Source: an uncultured Flavobacteriaceae bacterium (lineage in GTDB: Bacteria; Bacteroidota; Bacteroidia; Flavobacteriales; Flavobacteriaceae). From it: 64,000 bases of DNA. The notes below the pieces were generated by a model. The model was given only the letters and a program-made list of their open reading frames with translations, was not told the DNA's origin and ran no database searches. Positions 34,895 to 43,709 of this stretch are shown here, in pieces; position 1 is the first letter of the stretch, and each line of letters starts with the position of its first letter. Location: contig CANMSB010000020.1 of assembly GCA_947500445.1 (NCBI GenBank), positions 23,444 to 87,443 on the forward strand, read 5' to 3'. The position numbers and the translations under genes were made by a program.

Positions 34895-37612
34895 TTATTT
34901 TTTAATGAGTTGTTTGGAAATCGTTTTCGATTTGGAAATCACTTTTATTACATATTTCCCTTTTGGAATGTTTCTGATATCCAACATCGTTTGAAAACGA
35001 TCGGTGTTCGGCTTTACGCTTCGGGAGGCCCGTAATGTACCATTAAAATCAAATAGTTTGATTGTAGTTCCAATTCCTTTTGACCCCTTCAGGGTTACGG
35101 TTATCGCATTTTTGTCGGCCGTTGCCGGATTAGGGGACAACGTGACCGAGAGTACGTTGTTTTTCTTGGGGTTACACAATTTTAACCGTTCGCTTGAGAT
35201 TACGAATTTAAAGGCTCTGGTAGTTTTTATACCCAATCTTGTAGCCGATGGCGTTGCATTGGGTTCCTCGGTCATTATATAACTGATACCGGGTGCGGCC
35301 ATGAAAGTTTTTGGGCCTTTTTGGAAGGATGTTTTGTTGGGCAGTTTGATTTTTTTGTTACTTCTTACCGTGGCCTCTATGGCAAAGGCGTTTCGGTTGT
35401 TTATTTCCCATAGTCTTCCGTTGGCGTTGTCTTCCGAACATACTTCCGTCAACAAAAGGTCCCTTGTCCGAATGGTTTTGATGATTTTGTCGGCGGCGGC
35501 GACGGCATCAACAAATCCGTTACCGGATGCGAAGTCGAATCCTTTGCTGAAACGCGGACTATTATTGCCTCTTTGTAATCCCATGATATAGGGGTCGTCC
35601 ATATCTATTGCCGTGCCGTTCAGGACCTTTCGCATTTCCGCTTGGTCAAACGTGTAGTTGGAAGCCTGTAGTAAAAGTGCCGCAAGGGCGGCAACATTTG
35701 GAGCCGCGGCGGAAGTGCCGAAAAAGAAACGATTGGGTATGATATTGTTGGTAAGGCCGCTAACGGTGTTCGACACACCGTCAGGGCCGACAACGTCCGG
35801 TTTTTTATTGATTTTGGGTTTACCGTTCGCATTGATCAAATTTCCTTTGTTGTCGAAAAGGAGCCCTATTCCCCCAATGGATGATTTGGTGGTGATGGGG
35901 TCAACAAGCGTTTGGCTGGAAAATATGGCACTTGGTGCCCCGGGATAGCTTAGAATGGGGATTTTCGGTACGGGCACACGATCTACCCTTTGACCGTTCG
36001 AAATGGTTCCGGCGATGTTGTCGTTCCAGTATATGGCCCCTTCCGGGGTGTTGAACCAGCTTGACGCTCCGACGGTTATTGCAGAGGCGGCGTTGTTATG
36101 GCCATAAATGGTAGGCGTATTTTGAAATAGTATTTTGGTATCCTCTTCCAGTATTGTGGCCGAAGAATTGATAACATCGTAACCGATGAACACTCTTTCC
36201 GGTAAAGCGCCACCTTGCAAGGTAATCAGGCCAATGCCGATAACGTTGTCGGCGGTAGATTCAAAAGTAAAATTGGTACCGACCCTGGCATCGCCTTTTA
36301 CATTTGGCTGTGCCAGTTCTAAGATGTTCGAATTGCCGTCAAAGGCCACAATGTTCAAATCATATTTACTTTTTGCGCAGCCCTTGCACCGCGATCCCCA
36401 GGGTTCGCTCCACTGTACTTCAATATTCAGTGTACTGGTCCCCTTTTTCAACTGAACCGGTAAAAATGGGCTACCCGTTTCAAAAATATGGAACAAGAGG
36501 GTGCCCTGCCCGGGGAAATCTACTTCGGCAGGAGCATAGGCCGACTCGTAAAATTTGAAAATATTCCTTGTTGAACCATCGCCAAAATTACCGGCCGAAG
36601 TGAAATATAACACTCCACGATCGGTAACGTTCTCAATTGTTTCACTGATCAAACCTTCTTGATAGACCGAGCTTCGCGTACCCAAAAAAACATCATCCAC
36701 AATGATGTCGCAACCGGCAGCTGCCAAGTTTTTGATGGCATCAGCGAAAGCCAGGTCGGAACCTACAAAACCGGTGCTGAAAAACAGTTGTGCCTCAGGT
36801 GCGATATCATGGATCAATTCTGCCATTCCCCTTCCCTCATCAATGCTCGGTCTTGAAAGACCCTCTAAAATCCCTTCTTCCAAAACGGTTACCGGCCGCG
36901 TAAAACCATTGGGATTTTGTGGCCCGGGCAAATCGCCGTTCTTGATTGCTTTGCGTGCATTGCCGAGCAAATCAAAAGAACTGGAGATGATGCCAATTTT
37001 AACATTTTTACCGGATACTTTTAATCGTTTTTGTATTTGATCGGCTTTCATGGCTACGCTCCCCTGATTGTTGGCAACGCCAAATCCGGTGAAATCCTTG
37101 AAATCGGTTCTACGTCCACCATAGGGAACGTAACCATCCTCTGGATGGGACCGGGTCGTATTGGTGAGTAAGCGCGTGACCGGGATTACCGCACTTACTT
37201 CTTCCAATGTGTATAACCTTTCAAGAGAGTCGATAGGTATCCGACCGAGAAGGATTTTATCATGTTGACTTCTGGTTACAAACCCCAAGGCCTTCAATGC
37301 TGCCGCGAAAGCATCGGGGTTTTGATTATCGCTGGTATATACCTCCAGCATGATGTTATTGTTCCTAATTACATAGTTTTCGGACCCGTTTTTTTCGTTT
37401 TGGATTTTCGTTATCCATTCTTTTTGATTGTTCCTGTTTTTCGATAAAAACGCGCTAATGCGGCTCTTTATATCCATTTTGTTCTGAATGGGTGCGCCAA
37501 AAATCTTAGCATCGATGGAAGCTTCCTTAAATGGCTCCTTTTCTTGGCACCATAAGGTTTGGGTAATTCCCAGTATCAGCATTGAAATGAGATAGCGTAG
37601 TCGTGTTTTCAT
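34895..37612 (-). CDS. Secreted S8-like serine peptidase with Glu in place of the catalytic His; T9SS type A sorting domain
   Basis: 905 residues from ATG 37612 (signal peptide 'MLILGITQTLWCQ'); a longer frame from 37669 adds 19 unlikely residues. Subtilase hallmarks: Asp214 in 'VKIGIISSSFD', oxyanion Asn342 in 'FTSAGN', and nucleophile Ser634 in 'FFGTSAAAPNVAALA'. At the place of the catalytic His motif (HGT) the sequence reads 'DEGRGMAELIHDIAPEA', putting Glu259 where His is expected. This 'DEGR(A/G)M' form is, as far as I recall, shared by a subgroup of bacterial S8-like proteins and resembles the Ser-Glu-Asp triad of sedolisins. About 280 residues of beta-sandwich are inserted between Asn342 and Ser634. 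The C-terminus ('LSPNPATADKNAITV...IPKGKYVIKV') is a T9SS type A sorting domain. Export is confident, activity uncertain. Confidence 0.85.
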   Translation of the reverse strand: MKTRLRYLISMLILGITQTLWCQEKEPFKEASIDAKIFGAPIQNKMDIKSRISAFLSKNRNNQKEWITKIQNEKNGSENYVIRNNNIMLEVYTSDNQNPDAFAAALKALGFVTRSQHDKILLGRIPIDSLERLYTLEEVSAVIPVTRLLTNTTRSHPEDGYVPYGGRRTDFKDFTGFGVANNQGSVAMKADQIQKRLKVSGKNVKIGIISSSFDLLGNARKAIKNGDLPGPQNPNGFTRPVTVLEEGILEGLSRPSIDEGRGMAELIHDIAPEAQLFFSTGFVGSDLAFADAIKNLAAAGCDIIVDDVFLGTRSSVYQEGLISETIENVTDRGVLYFTSAGNFGDGSTRNIFKFYESAYAPAEVDFPGQGTLLFHIFETGSPFLPVQLKKGTSTLNIEVQWSEPWGSRCKGCAKSKYDLNIVAFDGNSNILELAQPNVKGDARVGTNFTFESTADNVIGIGLITLQGGALPERVFIGYDVINSSATILEEDTKILFQNTPTIYGHNNAASAITVGASSWFNTPEGAIYWNDNIAGTISNGQRVDRVPVPKIPILSYPGAPSAIFSSQTLVDPITTKSSIGGIGLLFDNKGNLINANGKPKINKKPDVVGPDGVSNTVSGLTNNIIPNRFFFGTSAAAPNVAALAALLLQASNYTFDQAEMRKVLNGTAIDMDDPYIMGLQRGNNSPRFSKGFDFASGNGFVDAVAAADKIIKTIRTRDLLLTEVCSEDNANGRLWEINNRNAFAIEATVRSNKKIKLPNKTSFQKGPKTFMAAPGISYIMTEEPNATPSATRLGIKTTRAFKFVISSERLKLCNPKKNNVLSVTLSPNPATADKNAITVTLKGSKGIGTTIKLFDFNGTLRASRSVKPNTDRFQTMLDIRNIPKGKYVIKVISKSKTISKQLIKK

Positions 37613-38059
37613 TTTTTCCGTTTTAAGTTTCGCGATTGGCAAGTAACGTGATCGCCAATGAAAATCCATAAGACCGATACAGCAAAAAGTAACCGAAAAG
37701 TCAGCAAAAAGTTAGCAGCGGGCACTAAGCAATTGATTTGAAGTCTTTTGTTGTGCACAAAGGTGTGGAAACCGAGTAATGTAAAAGTGACGTTTCAGGT
37801 GCAGCCACATCGCTAAACGTTTGGATGATGTGATAAGGTGTTTTTTTTGAAAAAAGATGTACTGTTATTGCTTTAAAAAAAAGGAATCCACTTTCGATAA
37901 ATTGACATTTTTAATTATCCGTATTTGCGAATTCATATATTTTTTAACGCTTTTTTTTGAAAATTTACTATCAAGAAGTATAAAAATTATTAAATCAATA
38001 TTTATGAAAAAACTCTTTGCCAAAGTGTATTAGCAACAACCTCAACCAATAAAAAAAGA
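37613..38059. other. Divergent promoter region between subtilase and beta-propeller genes
   Basis: About 450 bp, very AT-rich between 37840 and 38060, which fits promoters for both flanking genes. A nine-codon mini-frame (MKKLFAKVY, 38004-38033) ends 26 bp before the plus-strand gene; it may be a leader or chance. No strong hairpin was seen. Confidence 0.5.
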
Positions 38060-41000
38060 ATGATGAACAAAATCTTACAATCGGTATTTTTATTTTCAAT
38101 GATAGTAACTTCCTTTTTGGCGCATGCACAATGGGAACAGATGAGCAATGGTGGAGGCGGTGCCTTTCAGGACATTCACTTCGACCAGAACAAACCGGGT
38201 AGAATTTGGGTGTGTAGCGATGTAGACGGAATTTTTACCTCCGACAATTGGGGGGACGATGATTTTGTCAGTAGATCAAATACGTCCAAACATGCCTTTT
38301 CCTTTACCGTTGAAACGCGTAAGGGATTCGACAAAATTTTTAGCGGTACCATTTATGGTGCCCAGGTTACCACTTATGGCGCGAACAATGAGCCCGGCGA
38401 GTGGTCGTTTATCGAGGAGAGTCGCGGTATGCCCTCCGGAACCATTGCCATAAGCGGCCCAGGTGTTTCGGGCAACAACAGGGTTGTCGTTATCGCTCCC
38501 GCATGGCATAATAAAGACGGTGTCATCAAAAAGAGCGGGAATACCCCGGAACCGTTCGAGCCCGATGGATCGAGAGAAATCCTTATTTCTAGGGATGGGG
38601 GCAATTCTTTCGCTTCTTATTCCTATGAAACGGAACAGGGTTATCGACAAGTGTACAATGCCGCAGTGGCCGATGATGGCACCATTTACTTGGGCGCCTC
38701 GGCAGGAGTTTATGTAGGTAACTGGAACGGCAGTAGCTACGAATTTGAACGAAAGGACAATCCCTTGGGTATCGGCGCGTCCGACGGGGTGACCAGCACG
38801 AACAAAAACGCCGGATGTACCGGTTTAAGTTTAAGCCCCGATGGGACAAGGATTTTTGCCTCCTACCATATGGGAGAAGAAGTTATCGACCCGGAGACCG
38901 GCGGCACACAAAGAACGTTTGACGTATTCAGTGTAAAAACCTCCGATCTTAAAAACACATCGTTTGCGCGGAACAAGTGGGTCAACATTTCGGGAGGCCT
39001 TCGAAACAATAATGTATTCGACATTGCAGAGTTTTCCCCATGGCACGAACCCGTTATCAACACCTGGAACTCCAGTGGGAACAGTTTTGAGCTTTTGTTG
39101 GGTATTGCCAATAACGCGGGCAACAATGCGGCAAGGCAAGGGCTATGGAGGGGAAACATCTCCTTTACCGCGAACGGAAATGGTCTGGTAAGTCAGGAAT
39201 GGACAAAAATTTGCGATCAGAACAACAATAAGGTGAAGGATGGTGCCGGCTCGCAAGAAGTAGAATTTGATTTTGACATTGGCTGGGAAGATAGGGCATT
39301 GATCGTACGTAGTTATGAGGTTACGCCGCAAGTGGGAGGTTTTAATCAACAGCGGATCGCGTTGACCGGTGGCCAGAACTTTTTTATTGGGAAAAATATT
39401 CGGAACGGAGCCGCCAGCTTTCCCTATTCGGAAGATAGTTGGAAAGCGATCTACACCAAAAGGGTCGATGATAATCCAGGCGATGCTTTAGATACCTATG
39501 AAGACAAGGGTATTACCAATGTAGTGGTATACAATGTAAAACAATTGGGGAATTATATGGTTCAGGCCACCGCGGACAACGGTATTATAGAATCGATAGA
39601 CAATGGAAGATCTTGGAACAAAAACGTAGGTCCGATCATTCCCGAAGAACCGGGAAAAAGGGCAGGGAAGTCCGATAATTCCTCTGGTGTGGGCATTCTT
39701 ACTTTTGGAAACGCACGCAATCCGATCCTTATTGCCGATGGTAGGGCGGGATCTTTCGGAATTCCAAAACCGGAAAATGGAACGCTCTTTGCCTACGAAT
39801 TCAACTCGCGTGAAATTACGGAGTTTACCAAAGAGGAAGATTGGAAAAAGATTGGTGGGGGCAACCGGTTTTCAAAACCGAACGATGCCGGCAACCGTGG
39901 GCTGCCGGGAGCACTTTTGAGAAGTGTCGTACAGGCCACGAACACCCGTGAAAGGGTATACATTTCCCTTCAGGGAAAAAAACGGGTCGTAAAGGATCCG
40001 GTTACCGATGAACTTATCAGGGACGAGGACGGTGTACCCATTGTGGCACCCAATAGTGTTCGGGCGGGAATTTACGTAACGGACAACATTAGCAGCTTTA
40101 TCGGCTCCAATACGGATTGGAGAAAAATTACCCCGGATACCGATGCGTATGACATTGAAGACTATCAGGAACTATACGCCGATCCCGTGGACGATGACGT
40201 TATTTGGGCAAGAGGTAGAAAAGGCGGCACTTCTTTCATTAAAGGGACACGTCAACCGAACGGCGACTATATATTTGAAGCTGCGGACTTTAAGGTACGG
40301 GCCGGTTTAAACGGAAACGACATTGTTCGGAATTCGACATTTGTTCCCGATGATCTGGCCGTTTTTTTAGGGCCCGACGGTAAAACATGGGGGTTGGCCT
40401 CATTGTCGACCAGTACTCGAGAGGATACCAGGGTATTGATCAATCGCAATCTGGCCGAAGACTGGAATACTTCAGAAAGTTGGATCGATACCGGGATCAA
40501 TACCCGTGTAGCCATCGATACTTTTACCAGTGTTCCTACGAACTGGGTAGACGGATTTACCTCAATAGGGTTTGCCACCATTGCCGCTGTCGACAACACC
40601 ATTATCGTAAGTCTTGGCGCACCGCAGCAGCGCAAGGGCCTAGGTGTTTTCAAGGGTGAAATAATACCGGTCGAAAACGATTCGATCAACATTGAATGGA
40701 CCGATTGGACAGGTAATATGTTCAATACCCGATTTGGTGAAGCGAACATCACTACCGATGGGAACAAAACCTATTTGACCGCCGCGACGCGTGGTATGGG
40801 GGTATGGCGCCGGGAAATCGGGGGAGTCGATGTTCCCGTAGATCCAGACCCGCCGACAAATGGTGCCATTACACATTTGAAATTTACCTCCAAGGGGGCT
40901 TTAACGGCGGAAAAGGCACCGCGTATCAGGGAAATCGAATGGTTCGATGGTGCCACTGTTTTCCCGGGTACCAAACTTACCAGTGGTTCGGGTTCCGTAA

Positions 41001-41983
41001 CCGCTTCGGCAAACCAAGGGAACGCATATAGGGTATACGACGGTATCCTTAACGGAGCTTGGGGCATCAGTGCCACTGAGGAAACCGAAATCATACTGGA
41101 GTTGGAGAACCCGATCAATGAGAATCCAAAAGGTCTCGATATTACCGTAAATGCGAGGGACAGGAATTTAAAGGGTTTTGTTTGTTGGTCTTCCACCGAT
41201 GGCGTCAATTTTACGAAATTCTATGAGATTTCAGATTTGACCTTAGCCGACTATGATGGAAAAAGTACCACCTTTACTTTTGGTGATCTACCTCCGGATC
41301 CCGAACCTAGTGCAGGTTTCAGCCATTTAAGATTTGTAGCTACCGGGAGTGTTGGCGAGTTGCCCCGTCTTAAGGAACTGACTTGGTTCGTTGACGGTGA
41401 GGCATATCCGAAGACCAAGGTGACCTCCGAAACGGCCGATAGGGTTACTGACAACAACAACCCTTCCAACAATCCTTTTAGGATATATGACGGGCTTACC
41501 AATGGCGGTGTTCCCATCGATAATTTTCCACAGTCGTTTACGGTAGCTTTGGAGGAAAATACCCCTAGCGTTCCCACAAGTCTGGAAATAAACGTGAATG
41601 CGATCAACCGAAATTTCAGTGGTTTTGAATGTTGGGGATCTTCCGACGGCGTAACCTTTGAAAAGTTCTATGAAATATCGGGATTGACTACGGACGATTA
41701 TGATGCCAAAGCGACCACGTTCGATCTGCTATCGGGAAATGCGATAAGGGCCAACGTATCGTCACTGCCGGAAGTGGGCGAAAACGCTTTCAGTATTTTT
41801 CCGAACCCGAGTACATCCGTTGTGAATTTCAATAGAAAGGTATCCGTTGTCATTTACAATATTTTGGGTGCCAAAATCAAGACATATGATGCGGTGGACC
41901 AAATAGATGTATCCCAGTTTCGATCCGGTGTGTACCTTATAAGAAGTAACGATGGTCAAACATCAAAGCTCATCGTGAACTAG
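38060..41983 (+). CDS. Large secreted beta-propeller protein (BNR/GH74-like) with two C-terminal discoidin-like modules and T9SS type A sorting domain
   Basis: 1307 residues. A signal peptide ends at 'SFLAHAQ' (about residue 23). Residues 25-930 read as beta-propeller blades: 'GGGGAFQDIHFDQNKPGRIW', 'LISRDGGNSFASYSYE', 'SIDNGRSWNKNVG', 'LSLSPDGTRIFASYH'. The N-terminal 'GGGGxxxxIxF' opening and Asp-box-like turns recall GH74 xyloglucanases and sortilin-type propellers, but I cannot place catalytic Asp residues. Two homologous modules follow (about 935-1080 and 1085-1225; 'THLKFTSKG', 'SHLRFVATG', 'FVCWSSTDGVNFTKFYEISD', 'FECWGSSDGVTFEKFYEISG'), resembling discoidin/F5-8C carbohydrate-binding folds. 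The C-terminus ('FSIFPNPSTSVVNF...FRSGVYLIRS') is a T9SS type A domain. It probably binds or cleaves polysaccharide outside the cell. Confidence 0.78.
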   Translation: MMNKILQSVFLFSMIVTSFLAHAQWEQMSNGGGGAFQDIHFDQNKPGRIWVCSDVDGIFTSDNWGDDDFVSRSNTSKHAFSFTVETRKGFDKIFSGTIYGAQVTTYGANNEPGEWSFIEESRGMPSGTIAISGPGVSGNNRVVVIAPAWHNKDGVIKKSGNTPEPFEPDGSREILISRDGGNSFASYSYETEQGYRQVYNAAVADDGTIYLGASAGVYVGNWNGSSYEFERKDNPLGIGASDGVTSTNKNAGCTGLSLSPDGTRIFASYHMGEEVIDPETGGTQRTFDVFSVKTSDLKNTSFARNKWVNISGGLRNNNVFDIAEFSPWHEPVINTWNSSGNSFELLLGIANNAGNNAARQGLWRGNISFTANGNGLVSQEWTKICDQNNNKVKDGAGSQEVEFDFDIGWEDRALIVRSYEVTPQVGGFNQQRIALTGGQNFFIGKNIRNGAASFPYSEDSWKAIYTKRVDDNPGDALDTYEDKGITNVVVYNVKQLGNYMVQATADNGIIESIDNGRSWNKNVGPIIPEEPGKRAGKSDNSSGVGILTFGNARNPILIADGRAGSFGIPKPENGTLFAYEFNSREITEFTKEEDWKKIGGGNRFSKPNDAGNRGLPGALLRSVVQATNTRERVYISLQGKKRVVKDPVTDELIRDEDGVPIVAPNSVRAGIYVTDNISSFIGSNTDWRKITPDTDAYDIEDYQELYADPVDDDVIWARGRKGGTSFIKGTRQPNGDYIFEAADFKVRAGLNGNDIVRNSTFVPDDLAVFLGPDGKTWGLASLSTSTREDTRVLINRNLAEDWNTSESWIDTGINTRVAIDTFTSVPTNWVDGFTSIGFATIAAVDNTIIVSLGAPQQRKGLGVFKGEIIPVENDSINIEWTDWTGNMFNTRFGEANITTDGNKTYLTAATRGMGVWRREIGGVDVPVDPDPPTNGAITHLKFTSKGALTAEKAPRIREIEWFDGATVFPGTKLTSGSGSVTASANQGNAYRVYDGILNGAWGISATEETEIILELENPINENPKGLDITVNARDRNLKGFVCWSSTDGVNFTKFYEISDLTLADYDGKSTTFTFGDLPPDPEPSAGFSHLRFVATGSVGELPRLKELTWFVDGEAYPKTKVTSETADRVTDNNNPSNNPFRIYDGLTNGGVPIDNFPQSFTVALEENTPSVPTSLEINVNAINRNFSGFECWGSSDGVTFEKFYEISGLTTDDYDAKATTFDLLSGNAIRANVSSLPEVGENAFSIFPNPSTSVVNFNRKVSVVIYNILGAKIKTYDAVDQIDVSQFRSGVYLIRSNDGQTSKLIVN

Positions 41984-42027
41984 AACCTGCCCCATGTTTC
42001 ACTACGGCCGAGTACAAGGTCGTTGGT

Positions 42028-42066
42028 AAGGCTCTGGCATTATTGCCGGGGCCTTCTTTTTTTGTG
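42028..42066 (+). terminator. Rho-independent terminator of the beta-propeller gene
   Basis: AAGGCTCTGGCA, a TTAT loop and TGCCGGGGCCTT form a 12-bp stem with G-T pairs, followed by CTTTTTTTG. It lies about 45 bp after the stop. Confidence 0.88.
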
Positions 42067-42128
42067 TAGGGAAACAAAGGTGCGGCCGACCTTGCCCAAA
42101 AATGGTCGTAAGTGTAAATCGTTCGATC

Positions 42129-43172
42129 TTAAAGCGTACCTCCATCCTTTTTTTTCACATTTGCCCTAAAGTCCGAAGGTGTCATCGAAAATCGCTCAAA
42201 GAAAATTTTGGAGAGGTAACTTTTGGAATTTAAGCCCACCATATAGGTTATTTCGGATATGGAATAATCCGACTCCGTCAGAAGCTTTTTGATCATGAGC
42301 AATCGTTCATTCTGAATAAATTCATTAACGGACATGCCGTAAATGGACCTGAAACCGTTTTGGAGGATATTGCTGCTCAAACCGAACTTTTGGGCGAGTC
42401 CCTGTACGGTCGGTATACTTTCCAGGTTCTCACGGATGAACATTCCGGTCTGTTTGATAAAGCGGGTTTGGTTCTGCCGAAAAATACTGCGCTTGTCGGG
42501 TTTTTTGGTATCGTCCAAATACTGTTCCAGAAAGCTTGTAAAAATCTCGTAAGCTTTTGCCTCCAAATACAGATAACCGTTCATTCCGGCCAATCTACAG
42601 TTTTTAAATTCCTCGATCATTACACCAATATCGTAACTGTAGGGTCCTTTGTATGAGAAGGGAATTACACCGTTCAGATCTCTGAAAAGGCTGGCAAGCT
42701 CGATATCCATGTCCTCGGTAAAATCCATGATACGGTTTTCAAAGCGCTTTCTATTGACCTCAATGGAGAACAGGTCGCACGACACCCCGGCGGGAATCAT
42801 AAAATGATGGTTGTTTTCGCGAGTACTGGATACAATGATTACTTCGGAAAAATTGATATCGGTATAGGCACTGGAATTTTCAAGTTTATGATTGTAAATA
42901 TCACCGGCATTGAAAATAAGTTTGAGCGGATGAACAGCTCCCTTTTCCAATTGAAAATAAAAGTCCTTCGCCAGTTTGTAATTGGTATGTACCACGCCAA
43001 AACCATCGTTGAAGGCGTAAGATTTTACAAAACCCTCCCCAAACGCTTTGGGCAGTTCTAAAACATATTCATACTTGTTGTCCCGATAGTCTACCTCTAA
43101 GGCATTGGCCATTGATACTACAACGGAATGGGGACTGGTGTCGGTAACCGAAAGCTTTTTTTTCATACCCAT
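42129..43172 (-). CDS. AraC/XylS-family transcriptional regulator
   Basis: 347 residues from ATG 43172; ATG 43166 is equally possible, and a longer frame to 43217 adds an unlikely extension. The C-terminal 100 residues form the double helix-turn-helix of AraC proteins: 'TVQGLAQKFGLSSNILQNGF' (HTH1) and 'SISEITYMVGLNSKSYLSKI' followed by 'FFERFSMTPSDFRA' (HTH2 and signature). The N-terminal 230 residues are an unrecognised ligand-binding-like domain with weak similarity in layout to PchR-type siderophore regulators. It is convergent with the beta-propeller gene and preceded by a 540-bp gene-free region. The inducer and targets are unknown. Confidence 0.85.
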   Translation of the reverse strand: MGMKKKLSVTDTSPHSVVVSMANALEVDYRDNKYEYVLELPKAFGEGFVKSYAFNDGFGVVHTNYKLAKDFYFQLEKGAVHPLKLIFNAGDIYNHKLENSSAYTDINFSEVIIVSSTRENNHHFMIPAGVSCDLFSIEVNRKRFENRIMDFTEDMDIELASLFRDLNGVIPFSYKGPYSYDIGVMIEEFKNCRLAGMNGYLYLEAKAYEIFTSFLEQYLDDTKKPDKRSIFRQNQTRFIKQTGMFIRENLESIPTVQGLAQKFGLSSNILQNGFRSIYGMSVNEFIQNERLLMIKKLLTESDYSISEITYMVGLNSKSYLSKIFFERFSMTPSDFRANVKKKDGGTL

Positions 43173-43709
43173 TGCTTTAAGTGTTAAAAATACGCTTACC
43201 CGATGGTAAATAGGCACTTATCAAATGGAACAAAACGTACTCAGCAGGATAAAAATACATTTTATTTTGATAAGATGGAACAAAGGATAAAAGCCCGATC
43301 ATGACAATCGGGCTTTCTGCTGAGTAGGTTTCGAAAAACAGTGTTTTCGAACATACGACATCAAAATAAAGCATTGGGCTTTGACCACTTTAATGCAAGA
43401 GATTCAATCATTGACTCATTTAAATTGGAAAATGGTCGATCGTAACTTGGATGTTGGATTATGATGTAGTGATAATCGAAAGGTATGCGGGAAAGGTCCT
43501 AAGCGGTATATTGGTAGCGTTCCCTATCCTTTCGAAAAGGAGAACATCCGTTAGTGCAGAACAGGGGTTTCTTAAGTGGAACCCACGTTGTTTAAAGCCC
43601 CACGGTAAAACCGAACCTCTTAAGTTAACGGGCTGTTGATTTTCTTGTGCCATGAAGGTAAGGTTGCCCATTTTCCGTAAAATAGGTTAAACCCCTTATA
43701 TACTTGCTA
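43173..43709. other. 540-bp gene-free region with clustered inverted repeats
   Basis: The left part holds nested inverted repeats: CTTATCAAA (43216) with TTTGATAAG (43266); TACTCAGCAG (43241) with CTGCTGAGTA (43317); inside it the hairpin at 43290-43316; and TTCGAAAA..TTTTCGAA at about 43330-43350. The right part (43440-43690) has short frames on both strands without recognisable protein similarity. It could carry a small RNA or the remains of a mobile element. Confidence 0.45.
43290..43316 (-). terminator. Strong hairpin, probable terminator (orientation uncertain)
   Basis: AAAGCCCGAT and ATCGGGCTTT form a perfect 10-bp stem around a 7-nt loop. On the minus strand it ends CTTTTATCC, a short T-run; on the plus strand no T-run follows. 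It lies about 400 bp after the MFS stop, so it may end a long MFS transcript or an unannotated small RNA. Confidence 0.45.

Noticed and set aside
43459..43671. 70-codon minus-strand frame in the gene-free region near the MFS gene
   Set aside because: It reads partly protein-like but has an opposing frame of equal quality and no recognised domain; treated as unassigned sequence.
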